This document shows, one piece after another, positions 14,949 through 21,288 of a stretch of 26,306 bases of DNA (its first letter is position 1; the number at the start of each line of letters is the position of its first letter). This DNA comes from a virus: positions 1-26,306 of IMG/VR virus record IMGVR_UViG_3300049914_000048, one strand, 5' to 3'. The notes under the pieces were generated by a model. That model had not been told where the DNA came from. It worked only from the letters and a program-made list of their open reading frames with translations, and did no database searches. The position numbers and the translations under genes are program-made.

Positions 14949-16195
14949 AATTCCCCCTTTGATTTCACTCTGCTTACTGTGCCGAGATAAAGCACCGTGA
15001 GCGCCTGAGTAGGCATCGTCTGCCATGAGAAAAAGAACAGCGCGCAAATGCACGACGCCAGAAGCCCATAGAATGGGACTCTTGCCGTCTGAAGGCACAA
15101 CCATTTTGAATGCGCTCTTAAGTGCGCGAGGAATAGAGATCGTGCAACTACGAGAAGCAGCAGCACGGCACCAATGATACCGGCAACAAAAAACCATTCA
15201 ACGTAATCATTGTGCGCCTCGATGTATGGACGCTCTTGCTGCTTATCGCTTCTGAAATATTCGAGATCGCCGCCAGACACCTTGCCCGCGGCAATCAGCA
15301 GCGCCTTCTTGTCGCGAATGGTCGTCCAGAGCATTTCACGATCTGCAGAGCTTAAATATTTACTCGACGTGATTATCGGAATCACCCTGTCATATTGTGC
15401 GAATCCCCATCCAGTCCATGGCTTTGTCATCGCAACAGTCAGTGTCGTTTTCCATATTTCAAGACGCCCCGCTTTATGCTGATCGAGCGCGAATGGCTTA
15501 ATCAGGCAATGAAAGCCAACGATGAAGATCAGCAGCGCAGCGAAAAGCGCCATCTTGACTTTCCAGTTCCGCAACCGCATAACGACCATGCACAAGACGA
15601 CCCCGAACGCAACCACGCCCATGTATGAATGGGCGAGTATCAATCCGAGAATCGGAATCCATATCCACTTGATTTTGCCACTTCTCAGGAATGGCGCTGC
15701 GCCAACAGCGAGAAGACACGACATGTCATCCTGGTTGCCCATCAGGCCGAAGTAGCTGTTGAGGTCTGGCGCGATGTAGTAATACGCGCCGCACGCCTGC
15801 ATGACCTGAAAGCCGACGCAGATCGTAGCCAGCAGCATGATGAAATCGTAGATATAATCCTCGTACTGATGCCAGCGCGGCTGTTTTTCGACAAGCGCGA
15901 TAAAAAAGACGCAAAGCCCGAAGAGGATATATTCAACGGTTCTGGGTCCGCCAGTAAAGAGCTGGAAGCACGCCCACAAAACCAGCGCGCCAAGCAGCCC
16001 ATCAATGGCGATCAAAATATATATCCCCGCAGCCACGGTCATAAAGAACGTGAAGTTTGGCGTATGCTGCAAGCGAAGATTGATGCCGTTCGGTATCAGC
16101 AAGATCGTCGCAGCAAACAGCACCAGCATAATCAGCCCAGCAATAATGGCTGAATTTTTCTTACTGGATGGGGCGTCCCAGAGATTCAAATACAT
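14945..16195 (-). CDS. O-antigen ligase/polymerase-like membrane protein (Wzy_C)
   Basis: The 416-aa protein has about ten hydrophobic segments and the signature of the O-antigen ligase superfamily (WaaL/Wzy, Wzy_C): a GLMGNQDDMSCLLAVGAAPF segment (about 150-169), then the periplasmic-loop motif RLEIWKTT (Arg244, Trp248), WTGWGFAQYD, and EAHNDYVEWF with His328. Members join or polymerise lipid-linked glycans at the periplasmic face of the inner membrane. It sits between two exported-protein genes, within the late operon between TerL and portal, where no virion gene of this type is expected. It may alter host surface polysaccharide during infection or lysogeny. Ligase and polymerase cannot be separated from sequence. 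Confidence 0.85.
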   Translation of the reverse strand: MYLNLWDAPSSKKNSAIIAGLIMLVLFAATILLIPNGINLRLQHTPNFTFFMTVAAGIYILIAIDGLLGALVLWACFQLFTGGPRTVEYILFGLCVFFIALVEKQPRWHQYEDYIYDFIMLLATICVGFQVMQACGAYYYIAPDLNSYFGLMGNQDDMSCLLAVGAAPFLRSGKIKWIWIPILGLILAHSYMGVVAFGVVLCMVVMRLRNWKVKMALFAALLIFIVGFHCLIKPFALDQHKAGRLEIWKTTLTVAMTKPWTGWGFAQYDRVIPIITSSKYLSSADREMLWTTIRDKKALLIAAGKVSGGDLEYFRSDKQQERPYIEAHNDYVEWFFVAGIIGAVLLLLVVARSLFLAHLRAHSKWLCLQTARVPFYGLLASCICALFFFSWQTMPTQALTVLYLGTVSRVKSKGEL

Positions 16196-16205
16196 CTCAG
16201 ATTCC

Positions 16206-16682
16206 TTACTGCCCGACGCACATGTAATTCACAGTAGAGCCTGCCTGTCCCATGAGCTGCACCGTTGTTACGTTGCCCGGAGCTATCCAGACGGGCAGCC
16301 CCCTTGTGGTGTCTGTCGCGGTACAGATATAATTTGTGTCGGCGAAATTAAATCCGGCAATCGCGGCGGTATTGGGAGATTGAACAAGTAAGGTCACCTT
16401 GCCGACATAGATTTTCGGGACTGCGTTTGTATTCGCGCAGGTGCCGGTTGTTCCGCAAAGGACAGCCTGTATCCCATAAGGCACATATCCTGCATTGACA
16501 AAATCATGGAAATATCTGCTGGGGACATTAATTGTTCTGCTGGCGCTGATCGCATATGCATTGCCGTCGCGATCATAAACCCCATATACGCCTGTCGGCA
16601 CGACAAAGGTCGTGTTGGCAAAAACAGGAACCGCGATCAACACGAGCAGCGCGATCAAAAGAATGCTGATTATTTTCTTCAT
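16206..16682 (-). CDS. Exported protein of unknown function
   Basis: The 158-aa protein begins with a Sec signal peptide: MKKI, core ISILLIALLVLIAVPVFA, then NTTF. The mature part is beta-rich with Cys pairs (VLCGTTGTC near residues 93-99, YICTAT, and NYMCVGQ at the very end). A VYDRDGNAYAIS/NVPSRYFHDFVNAGYVPYG segment recalls small phage proteins with a vapDxxxfvxaGyvp pattern seen in virion gene clusters. It directly follows TerL and precedes the Wzy_C-like gene. Together with the 14577-14948 gene it brackets that enzyme, so all three may act at the envelope. No family assigned. Confidence 0.72.
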   Translation of the reverse strand: MKKIISILLIALLVLIAVPVFANTTFVVPTGVYGVYDRDGNAYAISASRTINVPSRYFHDFVNAGYVPYGIQAVLCGTTGTCANTNAVPKIYVGKVTLLVQSPNTAAIAGFNFADTNYICTATDTTRGLPVWIAPGNVTTVQLMGQAGSTVNYMCVGQ

Positions 16683-16705
16683 TTTTCCGTCCTCCTGAAT
16701 TTAGT

Positions 16706-18295
16706 TTAATTTGATTTTGCGCTTCTTGCTTCGAGCGCCTTCTTTGCTTCTGCCTCATAATATTCGAGAAGCCCCGTTGAGCCTTCACTGAACTCTGCAA
16801 ATGCGTCTGATGCCGCATCCACCTGATCATCGTTTGTGCCATTGTCAAAGACTTGCAATTCGGATTTGAAAGATTCATTCCACGGAGCCCTGAGCAGCAC
16901 AACGTTTCCAACATTCACCTGCGCAGCAAAAGGCATGGCGCGTATCACCTTCTCTCCGCTGATCGGCAATGCCTTGACCGTGAATCCTGAGAGCAGCTTG
17001 ATAAAGTTCTTTGCCTGAGCCTTTCCCGCTTGCCCCGGGTCTTGAGGAATCCTGATGCGGCAGATCGTGCCGTCGCCTATCGCTGTATTGCGCAATGCCT
17101 TCTCGACATCTTCAGCGCCCCATTGGTCTCTGATAACACTTGCAACGATATAGCGTCCGTCGGGCATTCTGCCGAGCTTGCAGCCCACAGTGTAATCGCC
17201 TTCATTCTTGCTTGCCGCAAAATCCCATGCTCGCACGAATTTAGTTCCTGCCGGGATGGCGTCGAGTGTCTCCATCATTGCGGGATTGAATATATTGCCT
17301 TCGCCCGGTTTCGGGTCTTGCTGATATAAAGCGCCCCAGAGGTAGGGACCCAGCACTTTCTTGATAGCCAGCAAGGTCGCCAGAGAATAACGCTCTGGGT
17401 GCAGCGCCTCGCCCTTTTTACGATATGTCTCGTCTTCTTCAGCGATTGCTTTCAATCGAACAATCTTGAATGTATCGCCCTCACCGCTCTCCATTTGCTT
17501 GATGATTCTGCCGGCAGGATCGTCCTCATTCCAGTGCGTCATGATGATTAAGACGCCGCCGCCGGGCGCGAGGCGTGTATAGCCGGTAGAGGTATACCAA
17601 TTCCAGACAGATTCACGAATGACGGGAGATCGCGCTTCTTTGAAATCCTTGATCGGGTCGTCAATCAACAGAATATTGGCTCCCATGCCGGTAATGCCGC
17701 CGCCGACGCCTGCTGCGCGGTAGCTGCCCTTATGGTCTACGATCTCGAAGATTTCAGTATTGCGCACATAAGAGCCGCCCGTTTCGCTGCGCACGAATTT
17801 ACTCGCCAGCTTTGTCTCTGGGAATATTTCGGCATATTCTTCGGAATCAATGATCCGCTGCACATCGCGGTTATTGAGGGCAGTTAGATCAGAAGAGTAA
17901 CTTGAGGAGATCATGGTAAGGTCAGGGAATTTCCCAAACGCATAAGCTGGGAAGCGCCTGCTCACCAGCTCGGTCTTGCCGCATCTGGGCGGCGCGAGGA
18001 TCATAAGACGAGGACTTTCCTTTGCAGCAACAGCAGCAAGGAACTGATCAAGCTCCTCGGCGATTAATTCATGGCACCACCCCGGCAGATATTGCGGGAA
18101 CGTCCAGAGCGTAAACTCCATGAGCGATTCACGTGCTATCTGTGCGCATTCGAGCAGCAGCGGGGCAGCGTCGAGATCACTTAACCCCTCTACCACCAGT
18201 GCGCGTTCTCTTTCGTTTAGAGATAGCAGCGATTCTATCCATGAGCTTTTGCTTTGCCCCCGCGACGTTGAAACTGAGCCTCCCATTGACTTCAA
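16706..18295 (-). CDS. terL: Terminase large subunit
   Basis: The 529-aa protein is the DNA-packaging motor and headful or site-specific nuclease. Motifs are complete: Walker A-like APPRCGKT (residues 101-108), coupling SSSYSSDL near 130, Walker B ILLIDDP (208-214), and the C-terminal RNase H-like nuclease with AWDFAASKNEGDYTVG, and NDDQVDAASDAF near the end. The frame starts at a TTG (18295) with a GGAAGAAGA ribosome binding site, and an ATG lies at codon 4 (18286). This overlaps TerS by 119 nt. The N-terminal helix (LLSLNERERALVVEGL) looks genuine, so the overlap is probably real, but a later start cannot be excluded. Confidence 0.95.
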   Translation of the reverse strand: MKSMGGSVSTSRGQSKSSWIESLLSLNERERALVVEGLSDLDAAPLLLECAQIARESLMEFTLWTFPQYLPGWCHELIAEELDQFLAAVAAKESPRLMILAPPRCGKTELVSRRFPAYAFGKFPDLTMISSSYSSDLTALNNRDVQRIIDSEEYAEIFPETKLASKFVRSETGGSYVRNTEIFEIVDHKGSYRAAGVGGGITGMGANILLIDDPIKDFKEARSPVIRESVWNWYTSTGYTRLAPGGGVLIIMTHWNEDDPAGRIIKQMESGEGDTFKIVRLKAIAEEDETYRKKGEALHPERYSLATLLAIKKVLGPYLWGALYQQDPKPGEGNIFNPAMMETLDAIPAGTKFVRAWDFAASKNEGDYTVGCKLGRMPDGRYIVASVIRDQWGAEDVEKALRNTAIGDGTICRIRIPQDPGQAGKAQAKNFIKLLSGFTVKALPISGEKVIRAMPFAAQVNVGNVVLLRAPWNESFKSELQVFDNGTNDDQVDAASDAFAEFSEGSTGLLEYYEAEAKKALEARSAKSN

Positions 18296-18569
18296 TCTTC
18301 TTCCTTTCGCATGGTTTCATGTCGTGAATGAGGATGCTGAGCTGCGCAGCGCTGAGCCTTTGCCCATGGTCAACAAGTGGTCGAGAATAAACCCACCTCT
18401 CCCTGTCCTTGTCATACTGCGCCTTGATCTCTGTTGCACTCAAGCCTTCCGCGATGCGTTGCAAGGTGCGCTCAGGGGTGAGTTTCACCCTTTTGGCGAT
18501 CTCCAGAATCTTTTTGCGCGCGATCTTTGCAGCTTCGAGCCCTATTTCCTCATTGGTTTTGGTCTTCAT
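18177..18569 (-). CDS. terS: Terminase small subunit-like protein
   Basis: The 130-aa protein directly precedes and overlaps TerL. It has an N-terminal helical region (NEEIGLEAAKIARKKILEIA), a helix-turn-helix-like VKLTPERTLQRIAEGLSATE, a central helix (LSAAQLSILIHDM), and a very basic tail (SKRKRTRTGGRG). These fit a DNA-recognising small terminase, though no family signature is certain. No ribosome binding site precedes the ATG at 18569, but a promoter-like element ends about 7 nt upstream, so translation could be leaderless (see findings). It is the first gene of the late operon. Confidence 0.75.
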   Translation of the reverse strand: MKTKTNEEIGLEAAKIARKKILEIAKRVKLTPERTLQRIAEGLSATEIKAQYDKDRERWVYSRPLVDHGQRLSAAQLSILIHDMKPCERKKIEVNGRLSFNVAGAKQKLMDRIAAISKRKRTRTGGRGVK

Positions 18570-18576
18570 GGTGGCA

Positions 18577-18605
18577 ATGGTAGGTTATTTTTTTGGAAAA
18601 GTCAA
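18577..18605 (-). promoter_or_regulatory. Candidate late-operon promoter
   Basis: TTGACT (-35, 18605-18600) and TACCAT (-10, 18582-18577) are separated by 17 nt on the minus strand, in the 78-nt gap before TerS. The predicted start is at about 18570, right at the TerS ATG. Two direct TGCATAC repeats lie just upstream, 11 bp apart. Promoter function is predicted by eye only. Confidence 0.5.
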
Positions 18606-18623
18606 GTATGCATATGGTATGCA
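18606..18623. repeat. Two TGCATAC repeats 11 bp apart, upstream of the late promoter
   Basis: GTATGCA occurs on the plus strand at 18606-18612 and 18617-18623 (TGCATAC on the coding strand), one helical turn apart and abutting the -35 hexamer. This is the layout of an activator binding site. The adjacent upstream gene (18648-18854) encodes an HTH protein that could bind here; that link is inference. Confidence 0.45.
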
Positions 18624-18647
18624 CAGGCTATGGAAAATCGTTTATTT

Positions 18648-18854
18648 CTATCTTGGTTTGCGTTTTTTGCCGTATTTCCCCTTGTGGAAGTGTGTAAGCC
18701 ATAGATCAAGCTCATGGGGTAGGCAGACGGGTGTTCCTCCGGGGGTATAATAGACTGGCATGTGACATTTTTTGCGCCATCGTCTGCACGTATCGATTGA
18801 GACGCCACAATAATCTGCAATAGCGTGCCATCCTGTGAGCCAGCCTTCAGCCAT
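18648..18854 (-). CDS. Small helix-turn-helix protein
   Basis: The 68-aa protein has an N-terminal HTH of the MerR/excisionase type: GWHAIADYCGVSIDTCRRW, then VYYTPGGTPVCLPHELDLW as a wing-like segment, and a basic tail (KGKYGKKRKPR). Candidate roles are late-gene regulator or terminase-associated DNA-binding protein (some TerS proteins start in this way). It overlaps the upstream membrane protein gene by 8 nt and is followed by the late promoter region. Confidence 0.75.
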   Translation of the reverse strand: MAEGWLTGWHAIADYCGVSIDTCRRWRKKCHMPVYYTPGGTPVCLPHELDLWLTHFHKGKYGKKRKPR

Positions 18855-19065
18855 GGAGGATTCTCTCGTAAAAGGTGGTCATATCTTCCCACCAGTCTGG
18901 CGTAAAGACGATGATCTCTGCGGTGTAGACTCCAAGGAATGCAGCGAGCGAAAGCACGATGATCCACCAGCGCATCTTTTCTTTTCTGAATGTTTCGTAA
19001 ATCGGGAATGACATTATGATCAGGACGGCGGCGATGCTGATGAGGGTGTTGATGATCTTGTTCAT
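18847..19065 (-). CDS. Small membrane protein, two transmembrane segments
   Basis: The 72-aa protein has two hydrophobic helices: IINTLISIAAVLIIMSF (about 3-20) and WWIIVLSLAAFLGVYTAEII (about 33-52), separated by a charged loop (YETFRKEKMR) and followed by an acidic, aromatic tail (PDWWEDMTTFYERIL). A holin or other inner-membrane role is possible but no lysis enzyme gene is nearby. The start overlaps the DUF559-like gene by 4 nt (ATGA). Family not recognised. Confidence 0.75.
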   Translation of the reverse strand: MNKIINTLISIAAVLIIMSFPIYETFRKEKMRWWIIVLSLAAFLGVYTAEIIVFTPDWWEDMTTFYERILHG

Positions 19066-19556
19066 ACCAATCCTGCTTTCTCGTAAATTATTTCCTTGAT
19101 GCTTTTAATAACTGCCTTTGAATCCATACAGAGTAGCCACGTAGGCACACGCAATATTTTATATCCCATCTTGCGCATATAATTGTCCCGCCTCTCGTCT
19201 TTCTCCTTTTCATGTCTGGGGCCATCAATTTCAACGACGAGAAATTTGTGAATCAAATAATCGGCTCGATAGCGACCGATTGAAACTTGAAATTGAAATG
19301 GTATCTCATTAACGATCAGGATGTCATAAAATATCTGTTCAATTTTACTATCAGCCTGTAATTTGCCAAGATCGAGGCATTGGCCAATTGTCGCAAAATC
19401 CGGCTTTTTATAATAACCTCTGATCTTCAAGTCGGCATGATGTCTTATGGCGTCAGTGATTCTGCCCTCATCCATCCCTTCTTTTCTTGCGGCCTCTACA
19501 AAGGGGAGCGCCTTTTCAAATTCTTTCTCAAGAAGTCCTTGAGTGATCTTTTTCAT
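19062..19556 (-). CDS. DUF559-like PD-(D/E)XK nuclease
   Basis: The 164-aa protein ends with a DUF559/Vsr-type nuclease core: helix with Glu (SKIEQIFYDIL, about 70-80), YRADYLI with the metal-binding Asp, FLVVEIDGPRHE with the E-x-D/G pattern, DERRDNYMRKMGYKILRVP and a final helix. The N-terminal 60 residues are an additional helical domain (LLEKEFEKALPFVEAARKEG). It overlaps the end of the replication gene by 29 nt. Such nucleases occur as homing-type, repair or restriction-like enzymes; its place in the replication cluster suggests DNA processing. Specificity unknown. Confidence 0.8.
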   Translation of the reverse strand: MKKITQGLLEKEFEKALPFVEAARKEGMDEGRITDAIRHHADLKIRGYYKKPDFATIGQCLDLGKLQADSKIEQIFYDILIVNEIPFQFQVSIGRYRADYLIHKFLVVEIDGPRHEKEKDERRDNYMRKMGYKILRVPTWLLCMDSKAVIKSIKEIIYEKAGLV

Positions 19557-20367
19557 TATAATTCCCGCTTTCGGTATCGACTATCTTTTTGCAATATGGC
19601 CATGGCTCTTTTGGTTTCTCCAAGAAGCATCTGCAAAGGGCATGCAAAACGGCCTTTTCGTTTTTTTTATCCTTCAGCATTTTGTTCTTAAAGGCATATA
19701 CTTCGCGGAAAATATTTTCATTAAAGAGTTGCTTGCTGATTTGATCAAGGTCGTTATTTGTCTTAATCGGTGAGGCTTCTGTTACTTCTTCTTTTGAGGG
19801 CAGTTGAAAAGGTGCGTTATTTCCCTTCTTTGTATTATTCTTTGTAGTAGAAGATGAAGATGAAGATGAAGGGGTTATCTTTTGCTTATCTTTGGTGGTT
19901 ATCTTTTTGGTTGTGTTATCTTTTGGGTAGTATGGATTTGGTTTGCCCTTCTCAAAGCTGGGATTCCCCCCTAATGTCCCAGACTTAGACCGAATACAGC
20001 GGACTTGGTGATCTCGCACCATTCGTCGGGACGTTATTGTAATCAAGCCTGGGTCATCCTCTTTTTCGCGGTCGTTTCTCGGACGAATCGAGGAGAAATC
20101 GAGGAGAAATCGCGAGCTTTTCGAGGAGAAATCAACCTCTGCAATTCTATGTTCTGAGAGATAGTTGATGATAAACCGAGCCTTGTTTCCGTGGCAATTG
20201 AGGACTTTTGCCCATTGTGAAATCTCTCGCGTCAGCCTCCCCGGCGTCTCTGACCACCAAAGCCGGCAGCATATACGAATCCATGCGCCCTCTATCTCAA
20301 GTGGATGCTCCCCAAGATCACGCTGCCAATCACCAGGATAAAATTGGAAGGCAGGATTCTTTCCCAT
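19528..20367 (-). CDS. DUF1376-like replication protein
   Basis: The 279-aa protein (from ATG 20367, AAGGGA ribosome binding site; an in-frame ATG at 20400 lacks one) has an N-terminal DUF1376-type winged-helix region: NPAFQFYPGDWQRD, LEIEGAWIRICCRLWW, and a helix ending LSEHRIAEVDF. A long Lys/Ser/Asn-rich linker (about 130-200, with a seven-Ser run encoded by GATGAA repeats on the plus strand) leads to a DnaB-binding-like C-terminal helix (EKAVLHALCRCFLEKPKEP) ending with WPYCKKIVDTESGNYNEKDH. Phage proteins of this type are replisome organisers that open the origin and load helicase. The gene carries three phased repeats that may be that origin. Confidence 0.85.
   Translation of the reverse strand: MGKNPAFQFYPGDWQRDLGEHPLEIEGAWIRICCRLWWSETPGRLTREISQWAKVLNCHGNKARFIINYLSEHRIAEVDFSSKSSRFLLDFSSIRPRNDREKEDDPGLITITSRRMVRDHQVRCIRSKSGTLGGNPSFEKGKPNPYYPKDNTTKKITTKDKQKITPSSSSSSSTTKNNTKKGNNAPFQLPSKEEVTEASPIKTNNDLDQISKQLFNENIFREVYAFKNKMLKDKKNEKAVLHALCRCFLEKPKEPWPYCKKIVDTESGNYNEKDHSRTS
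20088..20133. repeat. Three phased iteron-like repeats, candidate replication origin
   Basis: The 13-mer TCGAGGAGAAATC occurs exactly three times, at 20088-20100, 20099-20111 and 20121-20133. Start-to-start distances are 11 and 22 bp, one and two helical turns, so all copies face the same side of the helix. It lies within the replication protein gene, like the lambda origin inside gene O. No adjacent AT-rich unwinding region stands out beyond the linker-coding part (19800-19930). Origin function is inferred. Confidence 0.55.
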
Positions 20368-20368
20368 A

Positions 20369-20473
20369 TCAGGTCCCTTCCCTATAAAAGAAAACCCCAA
20401 GCGAGTGGCACAGAGGCATTTGCATGACTCTCCCGCTGGGGTCTCTCTTATAGGTTTTGGAATTGTGATTCAC
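20369..20473 (-). CDS. Possible 34-aa leader ORF ahead of the replication gene
   Basis: A GTG-initiated frame with a possible AGAGG site upstream encodes VNHNSKTYKRDPSGRV and a further 18 residues, ending with TGA one base before the replication gene ATG, a coupling-type arrangement. It crosses the predicted terminator/pseudoknot. It is either a real short gene, a regulatory leader, or chance; its weak start makes me unsure. Confidence 0.3.
   Translation of the reverse strand: MNHNSKTYKRDPSGRVMQMPLCHSLGVFFYREGT
20380..20442 (-). terminator. Predicted intrinsic terminator/attenuator
   Basis: On the minus strand ACCCCA-GCGGG (20442-20432) pairs with CTCGC-T-TGGGGT (20405-20394): about 11 pairs including a GU and one bulged base, with a 26-nt loop. 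TTTTCTTTT (20394-20386) follows directly. This is a Rho-independent terminator shape placed just before the replication gene ribosome binding site. Its loop contains CCTCTGTGCC, which can pair with a perfect partner further upstream. Predicted by eye, not folded by software. Confidence 0.55.
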
Positions 20474-20490
20474 GCCTTTACCTCTGTGCC
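20407..20490 (-). promoter_or_regulatory. Leader stem that forms a pseudoknot with the terminator
   Basis: GGCACAGAGG (20490-20481) and CCTCTGTGCC (20416-20407) form a perfect 10-bp inverted repeat with a 64-nt spacer. The 5' half of the terminator stem lies inside it and the 3' half outside, so the two helices together make an H-type pseudoknot, or compete. This resembles riboswitch or attenuator design and no known class is recognised. Confidence 0.5.
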
Positions 20491-20501
20491 TGAAAAGTCT
20501 T

Positions 20502-20549
20502 TTACATTAGTTGTCCAATAAAATCAATCAATAATTCTATCTTATTCAT
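20502..20549 (-). CDS. Possible 15-aa leader peptide
   Basis: A strong ribosome binding site (GAGGTGACGGAATG) starts a 15-residue frame, MNKIELLIDFIGQLM, that stops at 20502, just ahead of the 10-bp repeat and terminator. It is rich in Leu and Ile. Position and spacing are those of a leader peptide whose translation could influence the downstream RNA fold. Expression is not shown. Confidence 0.4.
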   Translation of the reverse strand: MNKIELLIDFIGQLM

Positions 20550-20558
20550 TCCGTCACC

Positions 20559-21020
20559 TCACCCCTTCGGCTGCATTCCAGGCCGCACCATTTGAATAAG
20601 CTGCCCGCCTTCGGTCTGCTCTTCAATCATAAAACTCAAGGCGCTCATATCCTGAAGGCTGATCGCGCCCATAAACCCCGCAAGCGAGAGCCTATGAACT
20701 ATTACCTCAACCTCCTGCTGATTCGTCACATCCATTTCTTCGGTGCACTTCTCAAGATCAGGATTCGGAATCTGCTGCCCGTCTTTCTCTATCATGGGCG
20801 GCACCTGAAGCTGCAATCCGTCGGGCGTTACCTTGCCATATTTCCGCACGATCTCGCGCATCTCCTCATCGATCTCCTTCCAGAGCGGCGTCAGCGCCTT
20901 ATAATTCCTGTCCAGCCAATAGCCCGTTCTGGGCTGAAGCGGCACCTGTGCGATTCTCAGGATCGCATTCATGCCCGCAAGGAGCTGCTTCTTTGTTAAC
21001 TTCACACTTTCTCCAACCAT
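20559..21020 (-). CDS. Hypothetical early protein
   Basis: The 153-aa protein is not recognised. It opens with a helical domain (KLTKKQLLAGMNAILRIAQ, WLDRNYKALTPLWKEIDEEM), has a mid segment LQLQVPPMIEKDGQQIPNP with Pro turns, and ends with EVEVIVHRLSLAGFMG and SALSFMIEE. No catalytic motif or membrane segment is seen. The overall pattern (N-terminal helices, a VxPDG-type loop, C-terminal beta/helix) recalls small early phage proteins of unknown function. A strong GGAGG ribosome binding site precedes ATG 21020, which lies inside the upstream gene's frame. Confidence 0.75.
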   Translation of the reverse strand: MVGESVKLTKKQLLAGMNAILRIAQVPLQPRTGYWLDRNYKALTPLWKEIDEEMREIVRKYGKVTPDGLQLQVPPMIEKDGQQIPNPDLEKCTEEMDVTNQQEVEVIVHRLSLAGFMGAISLQDMSALSFMIEEQTEGGQLIQMVRPGMQPKG

Positions 21021-21288
21021 CTGATAATTCCTCCTTCCTTATTATTCGATAATTTGTCAATCCCGGCTTCATACGCTCACAAATCACATCATATCCATTC
21101 GCTTGTAGGAACCTTTTCACGTCACAGCGAATCCTCGCGGTGTCTACCTGTAAAATATGGTGCAGATCATAAAGCGTTACCTCTCCCCATTGTTGCAGGT
21201 GATCATATACGCGCCAATTCCCGGTTCCTCTTGGAAAAGGATTCTCTGGCAATCCCCGCGCCTTAAAATTAATCTCTGTCTGGGTCAT
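20899..21288 (-). CDS. Winged-helix-like DNA-binding protein
   Basis: The 129-aa protein (ATG 21288, GGGAGGTGGAAAGA ribosome binding site) has a probable winged-helix region: NWRVYDHLQQWGEVTLYDLH, then a DTARIRCDVKRFLQANGYDV recognition-type helix, and PGLTNYRII. After that the frame continues for about 45 residues over the next gene (EELSDGW onwards), a 122-nt overlap that is long for this compact region. That tail lacks conserved character and may be a readthrough of a lost stop; the folded domain ends about at NYRII. Likely an early regulator or replication accessory. Confidence 0.7.
   Translation of the reverse strand: MTQTEINFKARGLPENPFPRGTGNWRVYDHLQQWGEVTLYDLHHILQVDTARIRCDVKRFLQANGYDVICERMKPGLTNYRIIRKEELSDGWRKCEVNKEAAPCGHECDPENRTGAASAQNGLLAGQEL

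Noticed and set aside
18847-19065. Holin assignment for the 72-aa membrane protein
   Set aside because: Two membrane segments and size would fit, but there is no endolysin or spanin beside it, so only a neutral membrane-protein call is supported.
19845-19872. GATGAA/GAAGAT short tandem repeats as a regulatory or CRISPR-like repeat
   Set aside because: It encodes the poly-Ser linker of the replication protein and has no spacers; a simple codon repeat is enough to explain it.
20407-20490. tRNA or tmRNA-like element in the 84-nt leader
   Set aside because: There is a 10-bp end stem but no D, anticodon or T arm and no CCA-type end; a regulatory leader fits better.
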